From positions 234,147 to 298,146 of the forward strand of contig NZ_BMZA01000001.1 in assembly GCF_014652555.1 (NCBI RefSeq): a stretch of 64,000 nucleotides of DNA. The letters run 5' to 3'. The DNA is from Novosphingobium colocasiae. Its GTDB lineage: Bacteria > Pseudomonadota > Alphaproteobacteria > Sphingomonadales > Sphingomonadaceae. Shown piece by piece: positions 27,958 to 36,793 of this stretch (the stretch's first letter is position 1; every line of letters starts with the position of its first letter). The position numbers were made by a program, and so were the translations under genes. The notes beneath the pieces were generated by a model. It worked only from the letters and a program-made list of their open reading frames with translations. It did no database searches and was not told the origin of the DNA.

Positions 27958-28138
27958 TACCAAATCCCGATAACTCTGACTCATGCCGCTCTCTCCCCTT
28001 CAGGGGAGAGATACACAGGCTTGGCGGCTTGTCCGCCTAGCCGGAGTAGAGAGGGGGGGAAGCGGCGCCATCCCCCTCTCCCAACCCTCTCCCCTGAAGG
28101 GGAGAGGGCTATGCGTTTGGATCAACGAGCCTTGGTAT
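27957..28138. repeat. 182-bp dispersed repeat, copy 1
   Basis: Starts ATACCAA and ends TTGGTAT, which are inverted ends. It holds two further self-complementary blocks built on CTCTCCCCTTCAGGGGAGAG, in inverse orientation to each other. Copies 2 (30637-30818) and 3 (59723-59905) are nearly identical over the central 140 bp. The first base of this copy is the last base of the TGA of the preceding restriction gene. The remaining 28139-28290 is the CDC48-like gene's leader and promoter region, with nothing else seen. Confidence 0.85.
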
Positions 28139-28290
28139 GACTTCGCGCGCCAATGCCGTGCCGGAACAGGGCGCTGCGCCGGCCGTTTGAAAACGCCGGA
28201 GGGGATGCTTACTTCGTCTCCCAGCAGCACCCGAACGCGAACGCCCAGGTCCGGGGTTCCGCAACGAGGGGCGGGCACGAAAGGGATAGC

Positions 28291-30606
28291 ATGGCCGATA
28301 CCGACACCCAGGTCGAAACGCGCACCGTCAAGGTGCAGGTCGCCGCCGCACGGCAGGAAGAAAGCGGGCACGGCATCGCCCGCCTCTCGCGCGAGGCGCT
28401 CGGCGCACTCGGCGCGATGGAGGGCGACGTGCTGGAAATCACCGGCAAGGCGGTGACCGTGGCGCGCGCGATGCTGGCCTATCCGGAGGATGAAGGGCTG
28501 GAGGTGATCCGGCTGGATGGCCTGCAGCGCGGCAACGCCGAAGTCGGCTCGGGCGATCACGTGACCGTGCGCAAGGCCGAATCTAGGCCGGCGCAGCGCG
28601 TGGTGTTTGCCCCGGCGCAGAAGGACATGCGGCTGCAGGGGCCGGCGCTGGCGCTCAAGCGCAACTTCGCCGGGCGGCCGATGGTGCAGGGCGATCTCGT
28701 CGCCACCACCGGGCAGCAGCAGGTGGCGGATATCCCGCCGCAACTGCGCCGGATGTTCAACGCGCCCGCCTATGCGCTGACCCAGATCCGCCTCAACGTC
28801 GTCTCCACCACCCCGCGCGGCATCGTCCACATCGACGAGAACACCGAGGTGGAACTGCGCGAGACCTTCGAGGAAGCGCACGATGCGCGCGGCGACGTCA
28901 ACTATGACGATGTCGGCGGCATGGGCGATACCATCCGCGCGCTGCGCGAGATGGTGGAGCTGCCGCTGCGCTATCCCGAACTGTTCACCCGGCTCGGCGT
29001 GGCCCCGCCCAAGGGCGTGCTGCTGCACGGCCCGCCGGGAACCGGCAAGACCCGGCTGGCGCAGGCGGTGGCGAACGAGAGCGAGGCGCAGTTCTTCTCG
29101 ATCAACGGCCCCGAAATCGTCGGCTCCGGTTATGGCGAGAGCGAGAAGGCGTTGCGCACCGTGTTCGAGGAAGCGGCCAAGGCCGCGCCGGCGATCATCT
29201 TCATCGACGAGATCGATTCGATCGCCCCCAAGCGCGATCAGGTGCATGGCGAGACCGAGAAGCGGCTGGTCGCCCAGTTGCTGACGCTGATGGACGGGCT
29301 GAACAGCCGTGCCCATGTCGTCGTCATCGCCGCCACCAACCGCCCCGAGGCGATCGACGAGGCGCTGCGCCGCCCCGGCCGCTTCGACCGCGAGATCGTG
29401 ATCGGGGTGCCGGACGAGAACGGCCGTCGCGAAATACTCGGCATCCACACCCGCGGCATGCCGCTGGGCGCGGGGATCGACCTCAACGAGCTGGCGCGCA
29501 CCACGCACGGCTTCGTGGGTGCCGATCTTGCCGCGCTCACCCGTGAGGCGGCGATCGAGACGGTGCGCCGGATCATGCCCAAGCTGGACCTGGAGGCGCG
29601 CACCATCCCCGCCGAAGTGCTCGAAACGCTGTCGGTCGAGCGCGAGGATTTCCTCGCCGCGCTCAAGCGCGTCCAGCCTTCCGCGATGCGCGAGGTGATG
29701 GTGCAGGTGCCGAACATCGGCTGGGCCGATATCGGCGGCCTCGACGATGCGCAGCTCAAGCTGAAGGAGGGGATCGAGCTGCCGCTCAAGAACCCCGAGG
29801 CGTTCCACAAGCTGGGCATCCGCCCGGCCAAGGGCTTCCTCCTCTATGGCCCCCCCGGCACCGGCAAGACCCTGCTGGCCAAGGCCGTCGCCAAGGAGGC
29901 CGAGGCGAACTTCATCTCGATCAAGTCGTCCGACCTGCTGTCGAAGTGGTATGGCGAGAGCGAGCAGCAGATTGCCAAGCTGTTCGCCCGCGCCCGGCAG
30001 GTGGCACCTTGCGTGATCTTCATCGACGAAATCGACAGTCTGGTGCCCGCCCGGGGCATGGGCGGCGGCATGGGCGAGCCGCAAGTGACGGCGCGGGTGG
30101 TCAACACCATCCTGGCCGAAATGGACGGCATGGAGGAACTGCAATCGGTGGTGCTGATCGGCGCGACCAACCGCCCGGCGCTGGTCGATCCGGCGCTGCT
30201 GCGCCCCGGCCGGTTCGATGAACTGGTCTACGTCGGCACCCCCGACGCGGCCGGGCGCGAGCATATCCTGGGCATCCACACTGGCCGCATGCCGCTCGCC
30301 GATGATGTCGATCTGGCGCAGATCGCGCGCGAGACCGAGCGGTTTACCGGTGCCGATCTGGAAGACGTGGTCCGCCGCGCCGGCCTGATCGCCATCCGCA
30401 AGCGTGGCGCGAAGGTCGATGCGGTAACCGGCGAAGACTTCGCCGAGGCCCTTGCCGACAGCCGCGCCACGGTGACCGAGGAAATGGAGACCGAGTACGC
30501 CCGGATGAAGGGCGAGCTGAAGAAGCGGGCGATGGAAGTCACCCCCATCGGCTTCATCGCGCCCGGCATGCTCGAAAGCCGCCGCGAACGAAAGCACGGC
30601 GACTGA
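28291..30606 (+). CDS. CDC48/VCP-type tandem AAA+ ATPase
   Basis: A 771-residue protein. The N-terminal double-psi barrel/N domain (about 10-190; RLSREALGALGAMEGDVLEITG) binds substrates or adaptors. The D1 ATPase has Walker A GPPGTGKT at 247-254, then FIDEIDSIAPKRD. The D2 ATPase has Walker A at 520-527, then FIDEIDSLVPARG, and arginine fingers follow in both rings. This is the Cdc48/p97 architecture; bacterial members are scattered and their clients unknown. AAGGGA lies 4 nt before the ATG. Repeat copies 1 and 2 flank the gene on both sides. Confidence 0.93.
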   Translation: MADTDTQVETRTVKVQVAAARQEESGHGIARLSREALGALGAMEGDVLEITGKAVTVARAMLAYPEDEGLEVIRLDGLQRGNAEVGSGDHVTVRKAESRPAQRVVFAPAQKDMRLQGPALALKRNFAGRPMVQGDLVATTGQQQVADIPPQLRRMFNAPAYALTQIRLNVVSTTPRGIVHIDENTEVELRETFEEAHDARGDVNYDDVGGMGDTIRALREMVELPLRYPELFTRLGVAPPKGVLLHGPPGTGKTRLAQAVANESEAQFFSINGPEIVGSGYGESEKALRTVFEEAAKAAPAIIFIDEIDSIAPKRDQVHGETEKRLVAQLLTLMDGLNSRAHVVVIAATNRPEAIDEALRRPGRFDREIVIGVPDENGRREILGIHTRGMPLGAGIDLNELARTTHGFVGADLAALTREAAIETVRRIMPKLDLEARTIPAEVLETLSVEREDFLAALKRVQPSAMREVMVQVPNIGWADIGGLDDAQLKLKEGIELPLKNPEAFHKLGIRPAKGFLLYGPPGTGKTLLAKAVAKEAEANFISIKSSDLLSKWYGESEQQIAKLFARARQVAPCVIFIDEIDSLVPARGMGGGMGEPQVTARVVNTILAEMDGMEELQSVVLIGATNRPALVDPALLRPGRFDELVYVGTPDAAGREHILGIHTGRMPLADDVDLAQIARETERFTGADLEDVVRRAGLIAIRKRGAKVDAVTGEDFAEALADSRATVTEEMETEYARMKGELKKRAMEVTPIGFIAPGMLESRRERKHGD

Positions 30607-30636
30607 CCGGAGGGCGAACGCTGACGCGGGCTGGTT

Positions 30637-30818
30637 ATACCAGGTCCCGATACTTTGGCTCATGTCGCTCTCTCCCCTTCAGGGGAGAGATACGCAGGCT
30701 TGGCGGCTTGTCCGCCTAGCCGGAGTAGAGAGGGGGGGCGAAGCGGCACCACCCCCTCTCCCAACCCTCTCCCCTGAAGGGGAGAGGGCTATGCGTTCGG
30801 ATCAACGAGCCTTTGTGC
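30637..30818. repeat. 182-bp dispersed repeat, copy 2
   Basis: Begins ATACCAGG 30 bp past the CDC48-like stop. The right end is degenerate (CTTTGTGC instead of CTTGGTAT). The centre is nearly identical to copies 1 and 3. No gene is supported in 30607-30908 apart from this repeat and the palindrome that follows. Confidence 0.85.
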
Positions 30819-30852
30819 TCGAGCGTCGAGCGTTTCATCAGCACCACAAGTT

Positions 30853-30925
30853 CCGTTCGTGTCGAGCGAAGTCGAGACACGCTGGCGCTGTGCTCAGGTG
30901 TCTCGACTTCACTCGACACGAACGG
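30853..30925. repeat. 28-bp-arm palindrome, second copy
   Basis: Arms 30853-30880 and 30898-30925 pair with one mismatch around a loop with GCTGGCGCTGTGCT. Arms and loop match the palindrome at 23259-23332 closely. The right arm overlaps the 3' end of glcF and encodes its last residues and stop codon. Confidence 0.8.
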
Positions 30926-32228
30926 CAAGTGATTCAGTTTTCATGCGCAATGCGGCGGGTGCCGGGCCGCCGGTTGCCCAGTCCAGCAGTTCGACGGTGT
31001 GGACGACAGGCGTGCCGGAAAACCGGCCTATCTGGGTCGCGCAACCGATGTTGCCCGTGGCGATGACGTCAGCTTTCAGAGCGTCGATCGCATCGGCCTT
31101 GCGCCGGCCAAGCTGGCCTGCGATCTCGGCTTGCAGGATATTGTAGGTTCCGGCCGACCCGCAACACAGGTGCGCCTCTGCCGGGGTGCGCACGTCGTAG
31201 CCGGCCTGCGCGAGCAACCGCTTGGGCTGCTCGGTCACTTTCTGGCCGTGCTGCAGCGAGCACGCCGGGTGGTAGGCCACCACCAGTCCGCGACCGTCGC
31301 CCGGCGGCAGATCGATCCGCGCGAGATACTCGCTGACATCCATCGCCAGCCCGCTTATCCGCGCCGCCTTTTGGGCATAGGCGGGGTCCTCGCGCAGCAT
31401 GAAGCCGTAATCCTTGATCGTCGTACCGCAGCCTGACGCGGTGATGAGGATCGCGTCGAGCCCTTCTCCCTCCAATTCACGGGTCCACGCATCGACGTTG
31501 CGCCGTGCCGCGTCGAGCGCGTCGGCTTCCCTGCCCATGTGGTGGACGAGCGCGCCGCAGCAGCCTTCGCCCGGCGCGAAGATCACGGCGTGACCGCAGC
31601 GCTCGAGCAGGCGGACAGCGGCGGCCTGGAATTCCGGCCGGAGTACCGGCTCGGCGCAACCCTGCAACAGGGCGACGCGGCCCTTGGCATTGGGCAGGCG
31701 GCTGTTATCCAGCGGCGCGGCGTCGGGCAGGCTGAGCGGTGCAAGATCGATCATTGCGGCGAGCGGGCGCAACGCCGGGATCGTTTTCAGAAGTGGCCGG
31801 AACGGCTTGCCCAGCGGCGCGAACAGGAGCGCCAGCCGGAACCGTCCGGGATGCGGCAGAACGGTGGCCAGCAGCCGCCGGAAGAACCGCTGGCTCAAAG
31901 GCCGGGTATAGCGCTCCTCGATATAGGCCCGCGCGTGGTCGACGAGGTGCATGTAGTTCACGCCCGACGGGCAGGTGGTCATGCACGACAGGCATGAAAG
32001 GCAGCGATCGACGTGCTTGACGATCTCCGCCGTCGGCTCGCTCCCGTTCTCGAGCATATCCTTCATCAGGTAGATGCGGCCGCGCGGACTATCGAGCTCG
32101 TCACCGAGCAGGACGTAGGTCGGGCAGGTTGCCGTGCAGAACCCGCAGTGCACGCACTTGCGGATCACCTCTTCCGAGGCGCGCATCGCCGGATCGGCGA
32201 GACGTTCAGGCGGGAAGCAGGTCTGCAT
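30909..32228 (-). CDS. glcF: Glycolate oxidase iron-sulfur subunit
   Basis: A 439-residue protein. Two 4Fe-4S clusters are bound by Cys25/28/31/35 (CVHCGFCTATC) and Cys76/79/82/86 (CLSCLSCMTTC). Two CCG domains follow (GCCGALVHHMG and HLCCGSAGTYN). It carries electrons from GlcD/GlcE to the membrane quinone pool during glycolate oxidation to glyoxylate. The ATG at 32228 is 6 nt after GAGG; an ATG at 32234 sits too close to it. It overlaps the end of glcE. The last six residues and the stop come from the palindromic repeat. Confidence 0.93.
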   Translation of the reverse strand: MQTCFPPERLADPAMRASEEVIRKCVHCGFCTATCPTYVLLGDELDSPRGRIYLMKDMLENGSEPTAEIVKHVDRCLSCLSCMTTCPSGVNYMHLVDHARAYIEERYTRPLSQRFFRRLLATVLPHPGRFRLALLFAPLGKPFRPLLKTIPALRPLAAMIDLAPLSLPDAAPLDNSRLPNAKGRVALLQGCAEPVLRPEFQAAAVRLLERCGHAVIFAPGEGCCGALVHHMGREADALDAARRNVDAWTRELEGEGLDAILITASGCGTTIKDYGFMLREDPAYAQKAARISGLAMDVSEYLARIDLPPGDGRGLVVAYHPACSLQHGQKVTEQPKRLLAQAGYDVRTPAEAHLCCGSAGTYNILQAEIAGQLGRRKADAIDALKADVIATGNIGCATQIGRFSGTPVVHTVELLDWATGGPAPAALRMKTESLAVRVE

Positions 32229-33348
32229 GGGCATCCTCGGCAAAACGGGTGGTGGCGAAGACGCCCTTGGGGTCGAACGCCAGCCGGACCCGCTGTTCAA
32301 GCGCGGCGAGGCCCGGCGCACGGGGCTGAAACGGCGGGACTGCCGCGCGCATCGCGGCATCGGCGCGCACCAGCGTGGCCTCGCCGCCGAGGTCCGCGGC
32401 GGCTTGGCGCACAGCGAGCGAGCTTCCGGCATGGGCGATCCACACCCGGCTGCCGCCCCAGTCCATCGCCCAGTCGATCCCGAGCGGCTCAAGGCGCGCG
32501 ACCAGAGAGGGCGCATGACGCGGGGGCAGATGCACGCGCCAACAGGTTTCTCCCGCGAGCCCCGATCCGGTCATCGCCTCGTCCCACAACCCGGCAGCCT
32601 CGTCGTCAGCGACACGCCGGACAGTGCAGTGCGCGGAAACGATGCCGGGAAGGCTGGCACAGCGCGCTTCCACCGATGGGGCAAAGCCCGCAACGCGCAG
32701 CAAGGTCAACCCGCGTGCGAGGTGGGCCGCTGCCGATACGTCGGCGTTGCTGCCAAGCGCGCAGGCCATCAGCGCATGGGCCGCAGCCGGGCCCAGACCT
32801 TCAGCGACCATGGTCGTGGTCATGCGCGGGGCGGGCAGGGCCTTGAGGGTCAGCTCGGTCATCGCGCCGATGCGGCCCCACGATCCGGCCATAAGCTTCG
32901 GCAGGTCATATCCGGTGACGTTTTTGACCACCTTGGCACCCGCGACAAAGCTTTCGCCCCGGCCGGAAACCGCCTGGAAACCGAGCAAGTGATCGCGCGC
33001 GCTGCCTGCCGTAATGCGGCGGGAGCCGGCGACGCCTGCTGCAATGACGCCGCCGATCGTCGCGCCGGGTGCGCCCCAGGGCTCGAACGCCAGCATCTGG
33101 CCCTCCGCCGCGAGGAGGGCTTCGACCTCGGCAAGCGGAGTGCCGGGGCGCAGGGTCAGCACAAGTTCGGCCGGGTCATAGTCTATGACGCCCGACAGCG
33201 CGGCCACGGAAACTACCGTCGCCGCGCGCGGGGCACCGAAGTCGGCCTTGGTACCGCCGCCGCGCAGTTCCAGCTTTTCTCCGGCGCTTGCAGCGCTGCG
33301 CACGATTTCGGTCAGGTCGTCCGCGTCTCTTGGTTGCAGGAAGGCCAT
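32206..33348 (-). CDS. glcE: Glycolate oxidase FAD-binding subunit
   Basis: A 380-residue FAD-linked oxidase-type subunit. It has a PCMH-type FAD domain (ELRGGGTKADFG, LRPGTPLAEVEALLAAEGQMLAFEPWGAPGATIGG, VKNVTGYDLPKLMAGSWG) and a short C-terminal part typical of GlcE, which lacks the full catalytic domain of GlcD. It forms the glycolate dehydrogenase with GlcD and GlcF. The start ATG at 33348 overlaps the glcD stop as TGATG; translation is probably coupled. Confidence 0.93.
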   Translation of the reverse strand: MAFLQPRDADDLTEIVRSAASAGEKLELRGGGTKADFGAPRAATVVSVAALSGVIDYDPAELVLTLRPGTPLAEVEALLAAEGQMLAFEPWGAPGATIGGVIAAGVAGSRRITAGSARDHLLGFQAVSGRGESFVAGAKVVKNVTGYDLPKLMAGSWGRIGAMTELTLKALPAPRMTTTMVAEGLGPAAAHALMACALGSNADVSAAAHLARGLTLLRVAGFAPSVEARCASLPGIVSAHCTVRRVADDEAAGLWDEAMTGSGLAGETCWRVHLPPRHAPSLVARLEPLGIDWAMDWGGSRVWIAHAGSSLAVRQAAADLGGEATLVRADAAMRAAVPPFQPRAPGLAALEQRVRLAFDPKGVFATTRFAEDAHADLLPA

Positions 33349-34841
33349 CAGAACCTCGGAAGATCGGCAAAGGGAAGCTGCCCGTGATGGACGTGCATCC
33401 GGCCCAGCTCGGCGCAGCGGTGGAGCGTCGGGAAGACCTTGCCGGGATTGAGCAGCAGTTCGGGATCGAATGCGCATTTCACGCGCTGTTGCTGCGCCAG
33501 ATCGTCCGGCGCGAACATTTCGGGCATCAGGTCGCGTTTCTCGATGCCGACACCGTGTTCGCCGGTCAGCACGCCACCAACCTCGACGCACAGACGCAGG
33601 ATATCGTTGCCGAACTCCTCGGCGCGATCAAGCTCGCCGGGAATGTTGGCATCATAGAGGATCAGCGGGTGAAGGTTGCCGTCACCGGCATGGAACACGT
33701 TGGCGACACCCAGACCGTACTTCTGCGACAGCGCCTCCATGCGTCGCAGAACTTCGGGCAGGCGTCGGCGTGGAATCGTGCCGTCCATGCAGTAGTAGTC
33801 GGGCGAGATGCGCCCCACCGCGGGGAAAGCCGCCTTGCGGCCGGCCCAGAACGCGACGCGCTGGGCCTCGTCCTGCGAGATGAGGGAACTGGTAGCGCCG
33901 TTGGCATCGGCGATGCGGGCGATTTCATCGATCAGGTGATCGCACTCCGCCGCCGGGCCATCGACCTCGACGATCAGCAGCGCGCCGACATCGAGCGGGT
34001 AGCCGACCTTGACGAAAGCCTCGGCGGCATGGATTGCCGGTCGGTCCATCATTTCCATGCCGGCCGGGATGATTCCCTCGGCAATGACGTGAGCGACGCA
34101 GGCACCGGCGCTTTCCGCGTCCGGGAACCCGAGCAGAACCGCCCGCGCGGTTTGCGGCTTGGGCAGGATGCGCACGGTGACTTCGGTCACCACGCCCAGC
34201 AGCCCTTCCGAGCCGACGATCACACCGAGCAGGTCGAGCCCGCCGGCGTCGGGATAGTCCGCGCCCAGCCTCACGATCTCACCGTCCATCGTCACCAGTT
34301 CCACGCCGAGCACGTTATTGGTGGTAAGCCCGTATTTGAGACAATGGACCCCGCCGGAATTTTCCGCGACATTGCCGCCGATCGAACAGGCGATCTGGCT
34401 TGATGGATCGGGCGCGTAGTAGAAACCGCGTCCTTCCACAGCCTGGGTGATCGCAAGGTTGGTGACGCCCGGCTGCACCACGGCGATGCGGTCCTCGTAG
34501 TCGATCCGCAAGATCTTCTTGAACTTGCCCATGCCCAGCAACACAGCGTCGGCCAGCGGCAGCGCACCCCCCGACAAGGAAGTGCCGGAACCGCGGGGAA
34601 CCACCTTTACCCCCTCGGCGTGGCACCAGCGCAGCACGGCGGCCACCTGCTCCACCGTCTCCGGCAGGACGACCAGCATCGGCGGCTGGCGATAGGCGGT
34701 GAGGCCATCCGATTCCCACGGGCGGAGCGCATCGGGATCATCGATCACGCCTTCGCCCGGCACGATGCTGCGCATCGCCGCGACGATCCGGGCGCGTTTG
34801 GCGAGGGTCGCTTGGTCGGGGACGGGCATTTTTATGGACAT
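33348..34841 (-). CDS. glcD: Glycolate oxidase catalytic subunit
   Basis: A 497-residue flavoprotein. The PCMH FAD domain has VVPRGSGTSLSGGALP and an IGGNVAENSGGVHCLKYG loop. The C-terminal FAD-oxidase domain ends in GVLTGEHGVGIEKRDLM and FDPELLLNPGKVFP. It oxidises glycolate (or D-lactate-like 2-hydroxyacids) to the 2-oxoacid. The ATG at 34841 has GAGG 6 nt upstream. First gene of glcDEF, divergent from a LysR gene. Confidence 0.95.
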   Translation of the reverse strand: MSIKMPVPDQATLAKRARIVAAMRSIVPGEGVIDDPDALRPWESDGLTAYRQPPMLVVLPETVEQVAAVLRWCHAEGVKVVPRGSGTSLSGGALPLADAVLLGMGKFKKILRIDYEDRIAVVQPGVTNLAITQAVEGRGFYYAPDPSSQIACSIGGNVAENSGGVHCLKYGLTTNNVLGVELVTMDGEIVRLGADYPDAGGLDLLGVIVGSEGLLGVVTEVTVRILPKPQTARAVLLGFPDAESAGACVAHVIAEGIIPAGMEMMDRPAIHAAEAFVKVGYPLDVGALLIVEVDGPAAECDHLIDEIARIADANGATSSLISQDEAQRVAFWAGRKAAFPAVGRISPDYYCMDGTIPRRRLPEVLRRMEALSQKYGLGVANVFHAGDGNLHPLILYDANIPGELDRAEEFGNDILRLCVEVGGVLTGEHGVGIEKRDLMPEMFAPDDLAQQQRVKCAFDPELLLNPGKVFPTLHRCAELGRMHVHHGQLPFADLPRF

Positions 34842-35092
34842 GGGATGCCTCGGCGAGAAGAACGGTGCGGGAGACTTCAGGCTGCTTTTGCCGGCGTGTT
34901 CGGACAACTTGTCGCCGCCAGCTCTGTGCAGGGCATACCGAACGATTGCGCAACCGCTCCCTGCAGTCCGGCCCTGACAACCTTTGCGGACATGACTCCC
35001 GCTCCTTGTTTTAGGTCTCTTGTGCGCTAGGCGGAAAGCGCGGCTTGCACTAGAATGAAAAAAACGAAATGACCTTTGAGCCTGGGTTAAAG
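34842..35092. promoter_or_regulatory. Divergent promoter region of glcDEF and lysR
   Basis: About 250 bp between divergent starts. An AT-rich stretch with AGAATGAAAAAAACGAAATG lies close to the regulator start. Divergence from a LysR gene is the usual arrangement for autoregulation plus activation of the neighbour. I cannot point to one certain T-N11-A box. Confidence 0.4.
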
Positions 35093-35977
35093 ATGTTCGA
35101 TCCCGATTATGACCTGTTTGTGCACATCATCCAGGCGGGATCGATTTCTGCGGCTGCACGTGCAAGAGGGGCTTCGGTTGCCGGCCTGTCCAAGCGCCTG
35201 AGCCGGCTGGAAGAGCGGCTGGGCGTGGGTTTGATCCATCGCACGACCAGGCGTCTTGCCCTTACTGTTCCAGGCAAGGAGCTCTACGATGCGCTCCTGC
35301 TGCTGGGCGCTTCGCTCGAAGGCGTAGAGGACAGGATTTCCGGGCGGCACGCCGACGCGAGCGGGCCGTTGCGGCTTACCGCACCGACATCGTTCGGCCG
35401 CATGCATGTGGTTCCGCACCTTCCCGCTTTCCTGGAACGATATCCGCAGATCGATCTGCAGATCGACCTGTCCGATGAATTCGTCGACTTGCGCGAAGGC
35501 GGCCACGACGTTGCGATACGGATCGCGGCGACGATCGATCTCCAGTTGGTCAGCTACAGACTCGGCACCAGCAGAAGGGTACTGTGCGCAGCGCCGGGTT
35601 ACCTTGCCCGTTTCGGCGTGCCGCAGACGCTGGCCGATCTGAAACACCACCGGTTGCTCGCCACCGAGAGCCAGCTTCCCTGGCATCTGGAGGGGAGTGA
35701 CGGCCAGGTCGTCCAGGACGGCTGCAGCCATGTGCGCACCAATTCAAGCGAGGTCGTGCGAGAACTTGCGCTGGAGGGCTGTGGAATTGCCCTGCGGTCG
35801 CTGTGGGACGTGTCTGCGGCACTCGCCGGCGGGAAACTGGTCCAGGTACTCCCGGACTACCAGGGATCGCAGGAAGTCGGCATTTTCGCGGTGCATCTGC
35901 CCGGGCCCGTGGTACCGGCGAGGTTCCGGCTATTCATCGAGCATCTCAAGGAAAACTCCGGCGGATTCACGTTTTAG
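35093..35977 (+). CDS. LysR-family transcriptional regulator next to glcDEF
   Basis: A 294-residue regulator. The N-terminal winged HTH (AGSISAAARARGASVAGLSKRLSRLEERLGV) is followed by the periplasmic-binding-protein-like effector domain (GPLRLTAPTSFGRMHVVPHLPAFLERYPQIDLQIDLSD). This C-terminal style is close to the CrgA/DmlR group. By position it is the likely glcDEF regulator; this is inference. I chose the ATG at 35093 because the HTH then starts at the usual distance; an ATG at 35069 would add eight residues. Confidence 0.85.
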   Translation: MFDPDYDLFVHIIQAGSISAAARARGASVAGLSKRLSRLEERLGVGLIHRTTRRLALTVPGKELYDALLLLGASLEGVEDRISGRHADASGPLRLTAPTSFGRMHVVPHLPAFLERYPQIDLQIDLSDEFVDLREGGHDVAIRIAATIDLQLVSYRLGTSRRVLCAAPGYLARFGVPQTLADLKHHRLLATESQLPWHLEGSDGQVVQDGCSHVRTNSSEVVRELALEGCGIALRSLWDVSAALAGGKLVQVLPDYQGSQEVGIFAVHLPGPVVPARFRLFIEHLKENSGGFTF

Positions 35978-36009
35978 AGCTAGCTGCGCGGAGTGGGCCG
36001 TCTCCGCCT

Positions 36010-36255
36010 TCACATGCCGATGCCGATCGCCCTGCCGATGAAGATCAGCACGATCGCACCGATCACCGATGCCAGGCATCCGGCGCGCTCGAAATCCCGG
36101 CGGCCGCGGGTGGTGACGAGTCCGGCGACCAGCGACCCGGCCACGCCCAGCAGGATCGTTGCCAGCCAGCTCATCGGCACCGGGCCGGGGTAGAAAAAGC
36201 GCGCCAGAATGCCGATGACCAGGCCGCTGACGATGGCACCGATGATGTTGAGCAT
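36010..36255 (-). CDS. GlsB/YeaQ/YmgE family stress-response membrane protein
   Basis: An 81-residue protein made of three hydrophobic segments (IIGAIVSGLVIGILARF, WLATILLGVAGSLVAGLV, ASVIGAIVLIFIGRAIGIGM) with the Gly-rich spacing of transglycosylase-associated proteins. Members are often stress-induced. GGAGGGA lies 7 nt before the ATG at 36255, which is a strong ribosome site. It is convergent with the LysR gene. Confidence 0.88.
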   Translation of the reverse strand: MLNIIGAIVSGLVIGILARFFYPGPVPMSWLATILLGVAGSLVAGLVTTRGRRDFERAGCLASVIGAIVLIFIGRAIGIGM

Positions 36256-36354
36256 GGAACGGTTCCCTCCTTGGTGTTCCCTGCGCGCCATAATGCGCGA
36301 CGCCGGGCAAAGTTGCGTGGGCGGCCGGGTTCGCTGGCAGACGGGCCTTGCAAC

Positions 36355-36363
36355 TGTGGATAA
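36355..36363 (-). promoter_or_regulatory. DnaA-box-like 9-mer upstream of nrdA
   Basis: Reads TTATCCACA on the minus strand, a perfect match to the strongest DnaA box. Nine bases alone are weak evidence, but DnaA control of nrdAB is known in Escherichia coli. Related boxes lie at 38893-38901 and 39137-39145. Confidence 0.45.
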
Positions 36364-36499
36364 AAAGGTTTTCCCGGCGGCACAATTTCCCCTTGCGTCG
36401 CCCGGCGGCGGAGGAAATCCGGCGCGTCGCGGCTTCGGGGCCGGCCCGGCGGTGGCCCGGCGGCAGCGGGCGAGGTCTTGAACGGAATTTCAGAACAGG

Positions 36500-36513
36500 C
36501 ACTATGGGTAGTG
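36500..36513. promoter_or_regulatory. NrdR-box-like palindrome upstream of nrdA
   Basis: CACTATGGGTAGTG is an exact CACTA/TAGTG dyad and resembles the published NrdR-box consensus (ACACWATATAWGTGT-like). It lies about 280 bp before the nrdA start. No nrdR gene is in the window. Confidence 0.35.
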
Positions 36514-36793
36514 GCGGCGTGGCTGCCGGGGCTCAACACCTAGATCGGACTGCAGGCAGGTGGGGAAATCGCCTGGCGGTCCTGACTCCGGGTGGAGCGG
36601 GCTCCGGCTGCGGCGATTTCCGGGCAGGGGAGGGGATTTCGTTCCCTTTATGTGCCGATTGATGGTAAGGCTGGCCGCAATGGTCCGCCCTGTCGTCCGG
36701 TCGGCCCCGCGCGCGGCGCTATCGTTCGTCTGCCTTCGGGCGGGCGCGGGCATTGTGGCCGCTGCGGCCACGGACGGACACGGCGGGGCGAAC

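Larger units (their letters stand above)
36256..36793. other. Long leader/promoter region of nrdA
   Basis: 538 bp without a supported gene. It holds a perfect DnaA-box sequence (36355-36363), a CACTA-N4-TAGTG palindrome (36500-36513) and a 10-bp inverted repeat (GGAAATCGCC 36564-36573 / 36612-36621) that would form a long-loop hairpin in the nrdA leader. The nrdA frame stays open upstream to 36560, but that part has no protein-like features. Confidence 0.5.

Noticed and set aside
27983..28120. CRISPR-like array in the repeats at 28 kb, 30.7 kb and 59.8 kb
   Set aside because: The copies are dispersed, long and internally palindromic, without regular short spacers.
24963..28290. Genomic island inserted at tRNA-Gly
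   Set aside because: The restriction-modification gene follows the tRNA, but there is no integrase and I saw no repeat of the tRNA 3' end.
28000..30663. 887-codon minus-strand frame over the CDC48-like gene
   Set aside because: The plus strand encodes an unmistakable tandem AAA+ ATPase; the antisense frame lacks any family pattern.
36400..36640. Cobalamin riboswitch before nrdA
   Set aside because: G+C-rich hairpins are present, but I could not find the B12-box or the conserved core in order, and the enzyme is a class I (metal-radical) reductase that does not need cobalamin.
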